NCBI GenBank assembly: GCA_021527695.1
Contig: JAKFAO010000002.1
Span: 1,860,501-1,924,500, forward strand
Origin: Naematelia aurantialba
Taxonomy: Eukaryota; Basidiomycota; Tremellomycetes; Tremellales; Naemateliaceae
DNA length: 64,000 nucleotides
Reading direction: 5' to 3'
Positions within the stretch are counted from its first letter, which is position 1; each line of letters starts with the position of its first letter. Under the pieces are notes generated by a model. That model saw only the letters and a list, made by a program, of their open reading frames with translations. It was not told the DNA's origin and did not search any database. Shown one piece after another: positions 44,836-56,340 of this stretch. A program made the position numbers and the translations under genes.

Positions 44836-46469
44836 TCAGCTCGCCGGTGTCTGCCCAGCCCCCTGCTGTCCGTACTGCGTCGCCTGCCACGCTTGGACTG
44901 CAGCCATCAGCCATGGAAGCCGGAACACGAGGCCGTCTAACTCACATTGAGGGTCGTTGACATCGTACCCGTATGCCGCCCAGTAAGCTGCATATTGCTG
45001 CCACGCCTCTGTGCCCTGCTGTGGCACGCCTCCAGCTGGTGCAGCACCAGCTTGCGCTTGCGATGCGTCCCCACCTGCGGGTGTCGCAGACCCTGCTCCT
45101 GGTGTCCCGTTTTGCTTGATATGTTAGTCACTAGAAGAAAGACGAAGAATGCAATACTCACTCCGTAGTAGCCGGCATATGCATCTTGGTTCGCCGGTGC
45201 ATATGTGCCGTACCCTGGTTGATAGACGCCTGCGGACCCCCCGTTATGCGTTCCGTCGCGCGCTTTGACATACTCGACCCGGAGAACGGCGAGCAGGTCC
45301 TCGGCCAGCGCTTTCGCACGCTGCACTTGATCTTCTGTCGGTGCTCTAATGTCGGATCAGCCTTTCGTATCGTCGAGGGTTCGGTGAAGTTACTCACGCT
45401 ATGTTGATATGCATGGGGTCTTCCGACTCGCGACCCGTGTCTTGTTCCATGAATCCTGATCCAATCCCCTTGATCTGCACCCTGGCACCCGTTTCTGCCT
45501 GGATGTATTTGACAAACATGCCCTGGCACTATCAGCAACTTGGGCTACACTCGTCGTTACTGGGGCGAGGGGTAGAGAAAGCAAGGGGGAGGAAAAGGGA
45601 GAGGGAGAGGGAGAGAGGGGGAGAGAGGGAGAGGGGAGGCCGATGCGGCACTCACGCCTGGGCCAACAGTCTTGGCGCGGACGTTGAAATTCCGCAAACT
45701 GTCCAGTCCGATATACAGCTTCTCCTCGGGCCACTTTGGCCTGGCGCCGGGCCCGGCCGCCTGCGGCGGCGGTAATCCCAGAGCGCGATTACGCGCGATG
45801 ATCGTCCGTTCGTCGAGGAGCGGACCGAGCTCCTGGTTGATGAGCTCGTTGACGCGCTCGACGGCTTTGTCGAGGATGACCTGCGACGGCGCGACAATGT
45901 GCAGGTACAGCGGGACTTCGCCCGGCTGGAGTTTGCTCCGGTCCGGCACCCAGACGCCTTTGGTGACTATTGATGAGCCCGTCTCCTCTGCGATCTGCTC
46001 GACGTCAGCTTGCGGTTTCGCCTCATTGTCCGGCAGATCAGGCGATGAATTGTACGGCCGGACAGAGTGTACGGCAGACAGAGTAGGTGCGGTAGAATGT
46101 ACGTCCGACATCATGTACGGCCAGACCTCAACCTTTGTATACGCAACAACGCAAACAGGTAGAGGCAATATGACACGACCGTCAGGCCAAGAGCAGGAAG
46201 GGCAGACGAACCTGCTTCTGCGTTGCGCCTTTGGTAAGGACATATCGGTTCCTGATATCGTTGATGTCGATATCCTTGATGAACCCCTCCTCCTGCTCCC
46301 GCCTGACGAGCTCGTTGCCCAGCACGCCGGGCCGGAGCGACGCCGCGATCTTGGCGGCAATCGCAGCGGCGGCGGCGGCGGCGTCGTTGGACGCGGCGGT
46401 GGGGGCGGTGGGGGCGGCGGGGGAGCCGCTGCCCGGCTCGTCCCAGCGCCGTTTTCGGTCTTCCGCCAT
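44836..46469 (-). CDS. KHDC4/BLOM7-like KH-domain RNA-binding protein
   Basis: This is a nuclear RNA-binding protein of the family that includes human KHDC4 (pre-mRNA splicing). It starts at ATG 46469 (MAEDRKRRWDEPGSGSPAAP), followed by a poly-Ala segment. The first KH region reads FIKDIDINDIRNRYVLTKGA, then IAEETGSSIVTKGVWVPD and YLHIVAPSQVILDKAVERVN. The second, QUA-like KH reads EKLYIGLDSLRNFNVRAKTV, GPGGMFVKYIQAETGARVQI and KGIGSGFMEQDTG. The C-terminus is Tyr/Gly/Gln-rich (YQPGYGTYAPANQDAYAGYY; WQQYAAYWAAYGYDVNDPQ) like splicing factor tails. The last intron is ambiguous, but the frame ends at 44836 either way (AWQATQYGQQGAGQTPAS). One intron (45515-45655) is strongly pyrimidine-rich on the coding strand. 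Confidence 0.85.
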
Positions 46470-46973
46470 ACTGTGCAGTCGGTGCTGCTGTCCTACGAGG
46501 TCGACTGACAAGTCACCGGGGGGCGAGGACAAAAATTGTGTATGCAGGAGAAAGTGACAACGAAGAGGCAAAAGAAAGTTCGACCTTGAAAGCGGGATCG
46601 AATAAGATTGTTTCTTGTTAGTACAGGCTGGTGCAGTGTGCGTTGACTCTCCGAAATGTGGTCGGCTGCCAGGCCAGTTCGCATGCTGCGGCATCGTCGG
46701 TACTCGTCGTGCAGGGTGACGAAAGAGCTGCTCACGGTGCTAGCTGGAATTGCAGCGTAAAAATTGGATGGACAATTCGCGGTCGGGCATAGAGAGACAT
46801 CGCCGCCACTCGGAAGCTTGGACCTCGACCAGTGCCGCCAGAGCTTGACGCTCTGGGCGGTCAAGCTCTGCGCCGTGTCAGGTCATAGCCTCGAGATACA
46901 CACACCCAACTGCACAACTATACACTGCTCGACGCAGCTCGTACACATGCATTGCCATCTACATGGTGTCCTC
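46470..46973 (-). other. Intergenic, KHDC4-like promoter / DBP7 3' flank
   Basis: About 500 bp lie between two minus-strand genes. No gene or distinct motif is recognised. Confidence 0.4.
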
Positions 46974-49900
46974 TCATCGCCCACCACGTCCAGCAACCAA
47001 CCTCTCCAACTCACCCCCGCCCACAACCTGAAACTCGCCGCCCCCTCCTCCTCCTCCTCCTCCTCCTCCTCCTCCTCCTCCTCCTGCACCACCACCGCCG
47101 GTTCCTCTTGCACCAGCACCACCGGTTCCTCTTGCACCAGCACCACCGGCTCCTCTTGCACTGGCTGCCCCTCCCCGTCCGCGCTGCCCAGCATGTCCGC
47201 CCGCAAACTCTCCCAGCGCCCCGCCACTCTTGATCGCGCGCCCCTGTTTCCTGACAGCTTCGTACATCCTGCGTTCCGTCTCGTTCCGCGCAGTCGCTTC
47301 TTTGCCCGCTTTCTTTGCCCGCCCCTTGCCTTGCCCTCGCGCATCCTCATCCTCGTCCTCGTCACTGTCGCTGTCGCCGTCGCTGTCACTGCCACTCTCT
47401 CCATCGCCTGCTCGTTTCCGCTTGGTACCCTGGTTCCGCTTGACACCCTGGTTCCGCTTGATATCCTGGTTCCGCTTGCTGGGAGACGCGTTGGCCTGCT
47501 GCTTGGACAACGCTTTCGAAGCGGCCGACAGCGCGCCCGGCGCCTCGCGCAGCGCAAACGACTTGGCAAGGTGCCCTAGGTGCAGTGATTTCGGGTGGAA
47601 GAACTTCTTCTCCTCGAGCGGGTGCGTAGAGTACGCCCGGATGTACGACGAGAATGCCTTGCGAGCGAATGCAGCGTTCTAGATGGAGCAAGCAACAAAC
47701 ACCAGTCAGCAAGAACACTCGTATCCTTCCAACGAGCATCCGACATGGAAGAGGGAGACGAGGGATCCGACTCGCCTTGTCGTCACTCAGCACCCAGCGC
47801 TCAAAGCCGAGCTGGACCTCTGTCGCACGGCCCTCAAACTCGAACCCCTTGCCACCGAATCCCCGCTTCAACACCTCCTCGACGCCGACCTGTCCCAACT
47901 TGACATTTTTCGCGTTCCCGCTCTCGCCCTCCGCCCTGCCCATCTTGCTCTCCACCCAGCCGACCCACTCGGTCTCAGCGGGACTGACGAAAGCCCAGGC
48001 CTCTCCGCCCTTTCCTGCCCGCGCCGTACGTCCTACCCGATGCACATACTCGTTCGCCCCGCCCTCTGTGGGGAGGTCATACTGCACCACAGCGCGTACA
48101 AGCGGTAGATCCAGACCGCGCGAAGCCACTGACGTCGCGAAGAGGACAGACGACGAGGGTGATGCCGCTGCAAACGCTTGTAGAGACGCTAGACGGGTGC
48201 GGAGGGGGAGCGACCCATGCAGTCTGTAGAGCGAGGTGGCTGGAAACAGCGGTGATGAGAGTGCGACTTCGTCGTCTGCCAATGTCTTCTTTGCCTTGAC
48301 TTTCGTCTTGACGCCCTCCTGGTCACTACCACCGGCCTCGTCGGCACTCTCTGCCGCCGCATCTGCCAGCCGGCCGTCTACTTCAGGCGCAACGCCGGCC
48401 CCCGCTTTCGGCTGGCCGTGACCCATACTGACGCCGCCAAGGAGCTTCCAATGAAAGTCGACGGCGTCTGTCGAGCTGAGAAACACAATGACTTTCGTGC
48501 CAGACTCCTCGCCTCCCTTCTTGGCAATCAGAGACCGCAGCAGGGCGACGAGGGTGACTAGGCGCAGCTTCGTCGGCGTGACAATGTACTTTTGGGACAG
48601 CTGCGACGGCGGCGTAAATTTGTCATCGGCGACAGGCAGGAAGACGGCGTTGGCTTCGTCCAGAGCCGCTTTGACCGCCGCGGCGTCTTTCTTCCCGCCG
48701 CCAGACTCGGTCTCGGGAGCGTCATTGCTGCGGCTCGACCGGAAGACGATGGGGTCATGCAGGGCCTCGCCGGACAGGCGTTCGACCTTGGCGTCGACCG
48801 TCGCGGAACATAGGACGGTACGGCGTCCGCGGCTCCAGAACGGCCAACGCATGGTGCCCCCTCCTTCCTCGTCCATCTCCTTCTCCGCGTTGATGCCGTT
48901 GCGTCTCCGGCCGTCCAGCGCCTTGATGATCCCCCTGATGGTCTCTTCGAAACCCAGGTCCATCAGTCGGTCCGCCTCGTCCAGCACGAGGTACAGCACC
49001 TTGCTACACTGAAACGAGGCGGTATTTTGCAGATGATCCAGCAGCCGCCCCGGAGTCGAGACAAGGATCGGCACGCCTTTGCGCAGCCGGGCTTTTTCGT
49101 GTGTCCTCGTCGATCCTCCCGTCAGTAAACCAGACACGAGCCAGCGTGTGAAATGCTGGTCCGTGTCGGCATCGGTACTCGACAGCGACAGGGACAACAA
49201 CTGCTCGAGCACTTTGGAGATCTGCTGCGCAAGCTCCCGCGTCGGTGCAAGAATGATCGCGAGTGTCCCGATCGACCGGTCGATATACGACAGCCTGGAT
49301 AGAGGCAACAAGGTCTGGATGATCGGTAAGAGATAGCCCAAGGTCTTTCCCGACCCAGTCTGGGATTGGATGAACACGTCTCGCAGCACCTGTTCAGGCT
49401 TGTCGATCTCTTCCACGTCGGGCCGACGATCGATATCCAGCGGGGAGGACAGCATGAATGGCAGCGCGCTCCGCTGGATCCCGGTGGGCTTGTCGACGCG
49501 CATCTTGCCCTTGAGGTGGCGGACGAGGAGGGGGTCGAGGCCCAGCCCGGCAAACGTCGACGTATCCAGCGGGGCGTTGGAGGGCGCTCCGAAGACTGCG
49601 GCCGTGCTCTTGCTTGTGGGCGGTGCTGCCGGCAGGGGATTGGAGGAGAAAAGCGAGGAGATGATTTGCGGTGCTTTGGACTTGGTGGAGCCTGTTGGTC
49701 CGGCGGTCGCCAGGGGACGGGAAGGACCAGCGATAGGCAGCTCGTCCTGCTGTCGCGCTTCGAGCCGATGCGCTGTGGCCCTTGCTTGTGCGGTTGTGGG
49801 TCGGGGGGCGGGTGTTGATGTCAACCCGGACACACGGCGGGCATCACGACTAGCGCTGACGCTGACGTTCGGCGTACCTGCCGATGTTGATTCATGTGCG

Positions 49901-50249
49901 ATGGTCGGAGGAGGACGGATCGGCTCTTGCGTAGCGGTCGAGGGCTGCCTCACACTAGTGGAGGCGTTTCTTTGCCTCGAGTGCAAGGCTGTCGTATCTG
50001 GTGCGGCAGTGACACTCTGTGCAGGCTGCTGTGCGGGAAGAGTCTGGACCAGTCGTTTCACTGTCCGCCTTGCATCTTTTCGGACTGAGCTCTGCTCTCA
50101 TCAGCCATCCTCCCTTCTCCTCTTGCGCTAGAAACGACGACTTACCGCTCTGTCCACCGCCCGCCTTTCTTCGGCGTCACCTGCCGCCGCACAGCCGCCA
50201 TACTCGGCCCACTAGGGGCCGTAAAGTTGAGCTCTATCCCATCGTCCAT
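46974..50249 (-). CDS. DBP7: DEAD-box ATP-dependent RNA helicase DBP7
   Basis: This nucleolar helicase acts in 60S ribosomal subunit assembly. It starts at ATG 50249 ([20 protein letters not shown]), and the next intron begins at a GTAAGT after GGRWTER. The helicase motifs are in order: [18 protein letters not shown] (motif I), [33 protein letters not shown] (DEAD), [40 protein letters not shown] and [15 protein letters not shown]. An acidic insert after [10 protein letters not shown] (48300-48420) is typical of Dbp7. An intron read as GC-AG (47679-47775) joins DDK to [20 protein letters not shown]. The C-terminus is basic and acidic by turns ([16 protein letters not shown]) and has a 16-residue glycine run from a (TCC)n microsatellite before the end GRGGR. 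Confidence 0.93.
47044..47094. repeat. (TCC)n coding microsatellite
   Basis: About sixteen consecutive ctc/tcc triplets encode a poly-glycine run in the DBP7 C-terminus on the minus strand. Confidence 0.85.
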
Positions 50250-50705
50250 CTTGACCCCAACGCTGTGTGCTACTTGGCCAAGTTCGACAAATATCTTGTA
50301 CAACACATTTTGAAAATCTCCCCGGAAGGACTTCTGCCGAAGCTGTTACCAGTCGCCGTTACGTAATGGAATGGCTTGTCTGCGATCTCTCATCACGTCT
50401 ATTCAAAGTTGGACGTCCGTACTCGATGCATAGGCAGATGTCCATGCACAAAACTCTGCGCTGTAGGCTCGGCGGAGGCTGACTATAAGCACGACAATCC
50501 TACCAGCTACCATGATATAACTCAAGAGGTGAAGACCAGACAAACATATACCAAGACGTCAAGACCACACCGACGTAACAAGACGTCAAGACGACACAGA
50601 CATACCAAGACGTCAAGACGACACAGACATAGCCCCTGGATGACCAGCCAACTAGGGAAGCTCCCTCAGACGACACTGGACCACCCCACTCCACGGCGCT
50701 CTTCC
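50250..50705 (-). other. Intergenic, DBP7 promoter with 27-bp repeat
   Basis: This gap lies between the DBP7 start and the 3' end of the CFEM gene. Its distal half holds the tandem repeat listed separately; no gene is seen. Confidence 0.4.
50522..50640. repeat. Tandem repeat of about 27 bp
   Basis: About four copies of a unit near aagacgtcaagacgacacag, extended by acatacc, lie downstream of the CFEM gene. Confidence 0.85.
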
Positions 50706-52321
50706 CTACATCGCTCGCCCAGGCATGGACGGACCATCCCCCTTGTACAGACGCGCGGTACTCGTCAACTCAATGTCGCTCTCGCCCATCCTGGACGAGC
50801 TGGACGTAGGGCTATCGACTTCCGCGACGCCTACGCCGGCGACCCCGTCTGCCTCTGCCTTGCCGCTCTTGTTGCTCATCTCGTATTCCTCATACTCTGC
50901 ATCCTCGTCAAACGCCACTCGGTTCGTGAATCCGCGCACACCCCCGCCCGCTGCGACCCGATCCCGGTTGACCGAGGACGACGGCATGGAGATGGAGACG
51001 GACTGGCCCCCAAAGTTGCTGGACGTCATGCCGTAGTCGTCAAACGTCGATGTCTGCCCGCCGCGCTGCGAGTTGCGGGAAATGCCGTACTTGGACGCAG
51101 AAGCTTTACTGTCGAATCCAGACGTGCCGACGCCGGTCCATGTCCTGCCGAGGTCAGTACACGTCGGGTGTGAGTGATGGGCGAGAGACGCACCTGTTCT
51201 GCGTGGTCTCGTAATCGCGCTTGATGCGCGTGCGGCACGACGTGACAGCCAAAGCTACCGCAACGAGCAGGAGTGCACCGCAGATCGAGCTCATCTGTGT
51301 GTGTCAGCCGAACTTGCTGTGGCAAGGAGAGGTATGCATTATGAGGTAGGTAGGCCAGGAAGAAGGAGGGGCGCGAGGCGTCAAAAGGGTAATGTGAAGC
51401 TGCTAGGACTGGTATAGCGCCGGCAGTGCACTCACGATAGCCTGGACATTGACAAACGCCTGATGATGCACTACGGGGGCCGAAGTGACATTGACGGAAG
51501 GCAGCGTAGTCGACGCCGTGCCGGACGGCGTGACTGAGCTAGCCACTGTCGCCGAGGCCGTCTGGGGGGTAGCCGAGACTGTGACTCCCTACAGGGAGTT
51601 AGCATGCCGTCTGTGGGCTGGTCGCGGGTTGGGTCATGGGTTGTGGGCTATGGCGAGTTGCTGGTGGTAGATGTCGAATGGTCATGTGCTGATGGGTCAT
51701 GTGTTGATGGATACGGGGTATGCCGAAGATCACGAGCCGTTTCTGGACTCACGAAAGCCGCACAGGCGGCGGACGAGTACGCCTCGCCTTCGGAAATCTC
51801 CGTGGCATTACAGCTCGACTCCCAGCACGTCTGCGAGATCAGCGTCGCCCACGTACACATGTTGCTGAGGGCGAGACTGGTGTAGAACTTACCGCGACAG
51901 AAGTTTGGTACGCGGTCGAAGCGCAGAGACAAGCATAGTCTGTGGCTCCTGTGCAGCCGGTGGTGTCGGCCGAGGCTATGCTGTGGATGTGAGTCCGCCA
52001 TGTCGTTGTCCTGGAAGAGGGAGACTAGTATCGGGGGGACAGAAGCGCCAGAGACAGCCTGGAAAGGAGGTCAAGAGAGCGAGAGGTCGCTCGGGAACGG
52101 GGGAGCAGAGGGGAGTAGACGACGGAGAAGAGGGCGAGACGCGTCGCAAGGAGTAGATGACGAAGATGACGGAGAAGAAGGAAGGTGAAGAGAACGAGGA
52201 GAGCGGACGGAAAGGAAGGTGGACGAATCAGTACTCACCAAGTCGTCACACAGGCCGGCACGGACGCCGCGTCCTGCCTCGTCTGGAACCAGGAGTGATC
52301 GGTGCTGAACCTCGGAGCCAT
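50706..52321 (-). CDS. CFEM-domain single-pass membrane protein
   Basis: This predicted cell-surface protein has a fungal CFEM domain, which in other fungi binds heme or takes part in adhesion. It starts at ATG 52321 (MAPRFSTDHSWFQTRQDAAS). Joined exons give VPACVTTCIASADTTGCTGA, then TDYACLCASTAYQTSVA, then TCWESSCNATEISEGEAYSS and AACAAF. This gives the eight-cysteine CFEM spacing with the conserved CLC and aspartate (D in ATDYACLC). A Ser/Thr-rich stalk follows (VSATPQTASATVASSVTPSG), then one transmembrane helix (SSICGALLLVAVALAVTS) and a basic stop-transfer CRTRIKRDYE. The cytoplasmic tail is Ser/Gly-rich with an acidic YEEYEM patch and ends SMPGRAM. No N-terminal signal peptide is visible, which is odd; a missed upstream exon is possible. 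Confidence 0.8.
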
Positions 52322-52649
52322 GGTGCGCGTCTGCTGTGCGTTCTATGAGTTCCTCGGGTGACTGCTCCTCGGATGTCTTGCTTGTTCGTCGGATGTCTTG
52401 TGCGTTCCTTGTATGTCTTACTGTGCGTGCCTTCGCGGAAGATGTTACCGAAGTCCCCAGTGTAGGGTGTGAGGAGTGCGATGCGACTCTACTTCCCAAG
52501 TTGATAGGTGTGAGGTGGGGTGTTAGGTGAGGTGTGAGTGAGAGTGAGACGAGTAGAGGTCGGATCAGTAGGCGGGCAGGATAGGTCGTGAACAGCAGAA
52601 CAGACCCAGTTGCACACTTATACCCAGCTGCTGCGCACGGCGCCCTCTG

Positions 52650-52682
<33 letters not shown>

Positions 52683-53597
52683 TCTGCGTCTGCGTCTGCA
52701 TCTGGGGTCTAGAGTCTTGGGGCCGAAGCGACATGCTTATTGTCTTGCTTATTGTCGTGCATGCAGTGTATCCTGTGCCATGCCCGACCGTCGACTCTTT
52801 ATTGTCCAACTCGTCCGGACAATAGAACCCAAGGGGAAAGACGACGCACCCGACACACAACAAGAACAAAAACCGACAGGAGTCGGAAAACAAAAAGAAC
52901 AAGAACGGGCTACACGCCGGGCACACTCGATCGTGACGTGGCATTCTCAGCGCCGCTCAGCTGTTCATCTGATGCCAAGATGCTCAATATTTTACATCCA
53001 GTCATGATGTCGTCAACGCACCACGTACAGTTGGGTATACAGAATGCAGGATATGTCTCCGCCCGCCTCTAACCGTCTCTACCACAGTGTCCTTGCCTTG
53101 CCTGCACCATGATATCTACCAGAGTGTCTTGTCGTGCCTGCACGTCCGAGATCACCTCTCTCCAAGATGTCGTCGTCGGATCCCCGTCTCACCAAGATGT
53201 CGGCGTACGAGATCACCTCTCTCCTAGATGTCGTCGTCGGATCCCCCTCCGTCTTCAAGATGTCGTCTCGTCGTCCAAACTATCACGGCCTCCCTGGCCT
53301 ATGATCCCTCACTCGCCTGCGCTCCGCCCGAGATATTTTGCTTTGATGATTGCGATTGCGCGTGCGATTGCGATGATTACGATTTACGCCTGCGATGACT
53401 ACGATTGGCGCCTGCGATGAGTGTGATTACGCTTGCGATTATGCGATTGGCTTGTGATGATGCTGTCAAGATGACTTTGCCCACGACACCCCCCGCGCCC
53501 TGACGATTCCGCTTGCAACACACCCACGCGGGGGGGGATCTCCCAGTCCGCCCCATCCCGGACCCCTCAGCTCCCTGACCCTCAGTCCCTCAGTCCC
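52322..53597 (-). other. Intergenic with several simple repeats
   Basis: This 1.28 kb gap lies between the CFEM start and the 3' end of the Stealth gene. It contains a gcgtct hexamer run (52655-52700), two copies of gatcacctctctccaagatg plus tcgtcgtcggatcccc (53150-53250), a gattacgcctgcgatga-like run (53340-53460), a G8 run near 53530 and a ctcagtcc run ending at about 53612. The immediate upstream part of CFEM looks like a CT-rich 5' UTR. No gene is recognised. Confidence 0.4.
53150..53250. repeat. Direct repeat
   Basis: Two near-identical copies of about 38 bp sharing gagatcacctctctcc and atgtcgtcgtcggatcccc. Confidence 0.7.
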
Positions 53598-53612
53598 TCA
53601 GTCCCTCAGTCC
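53577..53612. repeat. CTCAGTCC octamer array
   Basis: Four to five copies of ctcagtcc lie at the 3' end of the Stealth gene and include its stop codon region. Confidence 0.75.
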
Positions 53613-56340
53613 CCTCCTCCTTCTGCGCCGCATGCCCCTCCAGGCCCAGCCCTCTCGCTCCCACGGCACAGTACCGGCGCCGAACCTGCGCTCCAGCCAT
53701 TCGCCCCACATCTCCCCCGGCCGATCCCCGACTCTGTCGGTCTGGTCGTCGTTGATGCACACGAGGGCGAGGTTGGGGTGGCTGTCGATGTACCCGAACG
53801 CGCCGTAGAGCTGGTTGGGCGAGCTCGCTTGCACAAAGTGCATGGGTGTGGAGGCTAGTTTCGTCAGCGCAGCACGAAACAGACAAGAACAAGAATTGAG
53901 AAGGGCAAGAGCCAAAGAGAAACGACGCTATGGGCAGAGTCCACTCACCGTGCACATAAGTATACCTGCTGAGGAGCTTGACACTCCAAGCGCGCAGGTC
54001 CACACTCCCATCCCAAGCCTCCGTCTCTCCTCCCGCATCCACGTTCTCCCCCCATCCATCCTGGCCGGGGAGGACCACCGCGTCCAAGCTGAAGTCCGTG
54101 TCCGCCCACCGGGGCGTAAGAGGCAGCATTGGTTCTCCTCTTTCCCACATGTCCGGCTCCCTCTCGGGCGGGGTATACCGCCGTCCTGCCTCTGGAAGGA
54201 CGGCAGACAGCCCCCGTGTGCCCGAAGCGCCGATCAGTGCCGACACCAGGCAGTCGCCGCATGAAGGGTTTCCAAACGCGATGGTCTTGAAGATGTCTGA
54301 GGCTGAGAACGACGCGGCCGGCTCGGCGAAGAAGTTGGCAGGGAGACACCTGGTTATCGAGAAGAAACAGGCCTGCCCCGCCTGTTCAGCACCGGGATCG
54401 GCCGGCAGGTGGCCGTCAAGCGAGGCTGGATCCGTCAGCATCGCAAACACCGCACTTGACGGAAAGACACTTTGCGATGGGCGGCAACAGGGACAGACGC
54501 GTTGCGATGGCGGCAGCAGAGATAGACACTTTGCGACGGGCAGGAGCAGAGACACGCACAAAAGATATACTCTGTCTTCATGGGGGCGTCGACGCCATGT
54601 TTGTGCAGGCCAGCCGCGACGTCTGTCAGTGTATTCCGCTTCTTCTTCGTCACGATCGCCACCTCCTTTGTTTCGTCCTCGAACCCCAACACATCCTTGA
54701 CCTCTTGCCGCGCTGTCTCGTCCCACACGCCTGACGGACCACCGACCTTGGCCACCACCCACGTCCACAGCAGGGCCTCGCGCCACCTCTCCACGCCAAG
54801 GTGGCTGACCAGCCAGCTGATTTCCACGTCGCCGTCTCCTCTCCGACTCTCGCGGAATCCGCGCGTAGCCGAGACGGTCAGGTCCGGGGCAAACATGATG
54901 CTCGCTTCGTCGAGCCATGCCTTGCGAAGGCTCTTGGGCATATGGTGCATGTATGCCCTCGGCCGCGCGGGGAACCGCGCTGAAAGCAATGCGTTGGCAT
55001 GCTGCAAGCCACCCCATTCCCCAGGCGACGACTTGAGAGAATTCGGCATGTTGGGCGATACCTTGAGCCCGGGATCGAAGCGCAGCACGGCGCCAAGCAG
55101 CGGATTGTGAAAGTCGCTCCGAGACATTCGGGTCTAGATGATATCAGCACGGCCAGTGTACAGACCCAGGAAAATGAAACACACCAGGATGAACATGTCG
55201 TCATTGCTCATCACGCTTTCAAGGTCAGCACACGCAAGTAGAGAACATCGGCACGACTTACAAGTCTTCTGCCAGATTGTCGACCCAGCTCAGACGGCTC
55301 TCAATGGCAAAACTGTTGAACGTCGGCATGGCCTCGTCCCTCCAGTGATTCTCATCCCTGTCCTCAGACTCCCTGATCGACGACGGCAATTGACCGTCAT
55401 CGTCCCGAGGAAGCCTGTACACGTCCGAGTGAAAGTGCCACCGCATGCCGTCTGGATGTGCATCCGTGTCCAGCCAACCAGGGACCTGACCAACTCGCCA
55501 CCCCTCGACACCCTTCACGGCATCGACACCCTCCATGGCGTCGACACCCTCCAGGTCGGCATCATCCACTGCGTAGTCGCCGGAGATGACGTGGATCTTC
55601 CCGAGAGCGTCGGCGAGGTTCGAAGCAGCACTGCGGATGGCGCCGCGCAGCTCGCCGTTGTCGCGCCACCGCTTGGCCTTGCCAGTGAGTGTTGGCAAGC
55701 CTTCAAGACGGGCGCGCTCTCGCAATGCCGTCTGTAGAAAGGGCGACGAGGCGTTGACGTACATGTATACGATGTCGACCGGATCCTGCGGGGGCATAGG
55801 GACGGATGAAGGGATATTGCCGGTGGCGTAAAAATCGACGAGCAGGTCGCGAGGCGGCCGAGAGATGGGTCGAAGCAGGGATGCAGAGGGTCCGAGCGGC
55901 AAGATGGGCCGTAGGACGTGATTCTGATCCACGAGTTCCACTTGCAAGTCCTCGCCCTCGTACTCGTCATCTGCCGTCGTGTCGTTACGGGACCCGTATC
56001 CCTCGGGGATGGTGTCTGACCATTCTATTTCCGCCTCGTTGGTCGCGTGCTGTCCGAAAATGGCCATGCTGGCCGCATCGGGCAGGAAGATGACGATGGC
56101 GGCATAGCTGACGCAGAGCACCCCGAGCAGGCCACACACGAACCAGACGGTGGTGAGCAGTAATGGCCTTCGTCGAGGGCGGAGAGCGAACGGTGGGCCA
56201 GAGATGGGCTGTTCGGCCTCGATGTCGGGAGAAGACGAGGACGAGGAAGCACTCTGCGGTGCGGGGAGGAGCTTTTCCCGCAACGAAGTGGGCAGCGGAT
56301 CGTAGCCCCCCGCGCGGGACAGAAGGGTCGAGAAGATCAT
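53598..56340 (-). CDS. Stealth-family phosphotransferase (xylosylphosphotransferase-like)
   Basis: This predicted Golgi type II membrane enzyme would transfer a sugar-1-phosphate to glycans. It is related to GlcNAc-1-phosphotransferase and to Cryptococcus Xpt1. It starts at ATG 56340. A cytosolic N-terminus precedes one helix, LLLTTVWFVCGLLGVLCVSY then AAIVIFL. Stealth region 1 is PVDIVYMYVNASSPFLQ. Region 2 is RDNGELRGAIRSAASNLADA with IHVISGDY. A 31-nt exon (55185-55215) carries VMSNDDMFIL, joined to TRMSRSDFHNPLLGAVLRFD. Then follow GEWGGLQHANALLSARFPAR, YMHHMPKSLRKAWLDEAS and, after a repeat-filled intron, SDIFKTIAFGNPSCGDCLVS. Region 4 is LALVCINDDQTDRVGDRPGE. The protein ends in a run of arginines (MRRRRRRGLRD) at 53598. 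Substrate specificity is inference. Confidence 0.85.
54455..54550. repeat. About 30-bp tandem repeat in a Stealth-gene intron
   Basis: Three imperfect copies of a unit containing tttgcgatgggcggcaacag and ggacagacg fill the intron between TEYIF and SDIFKT. Confidence 0.8.
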
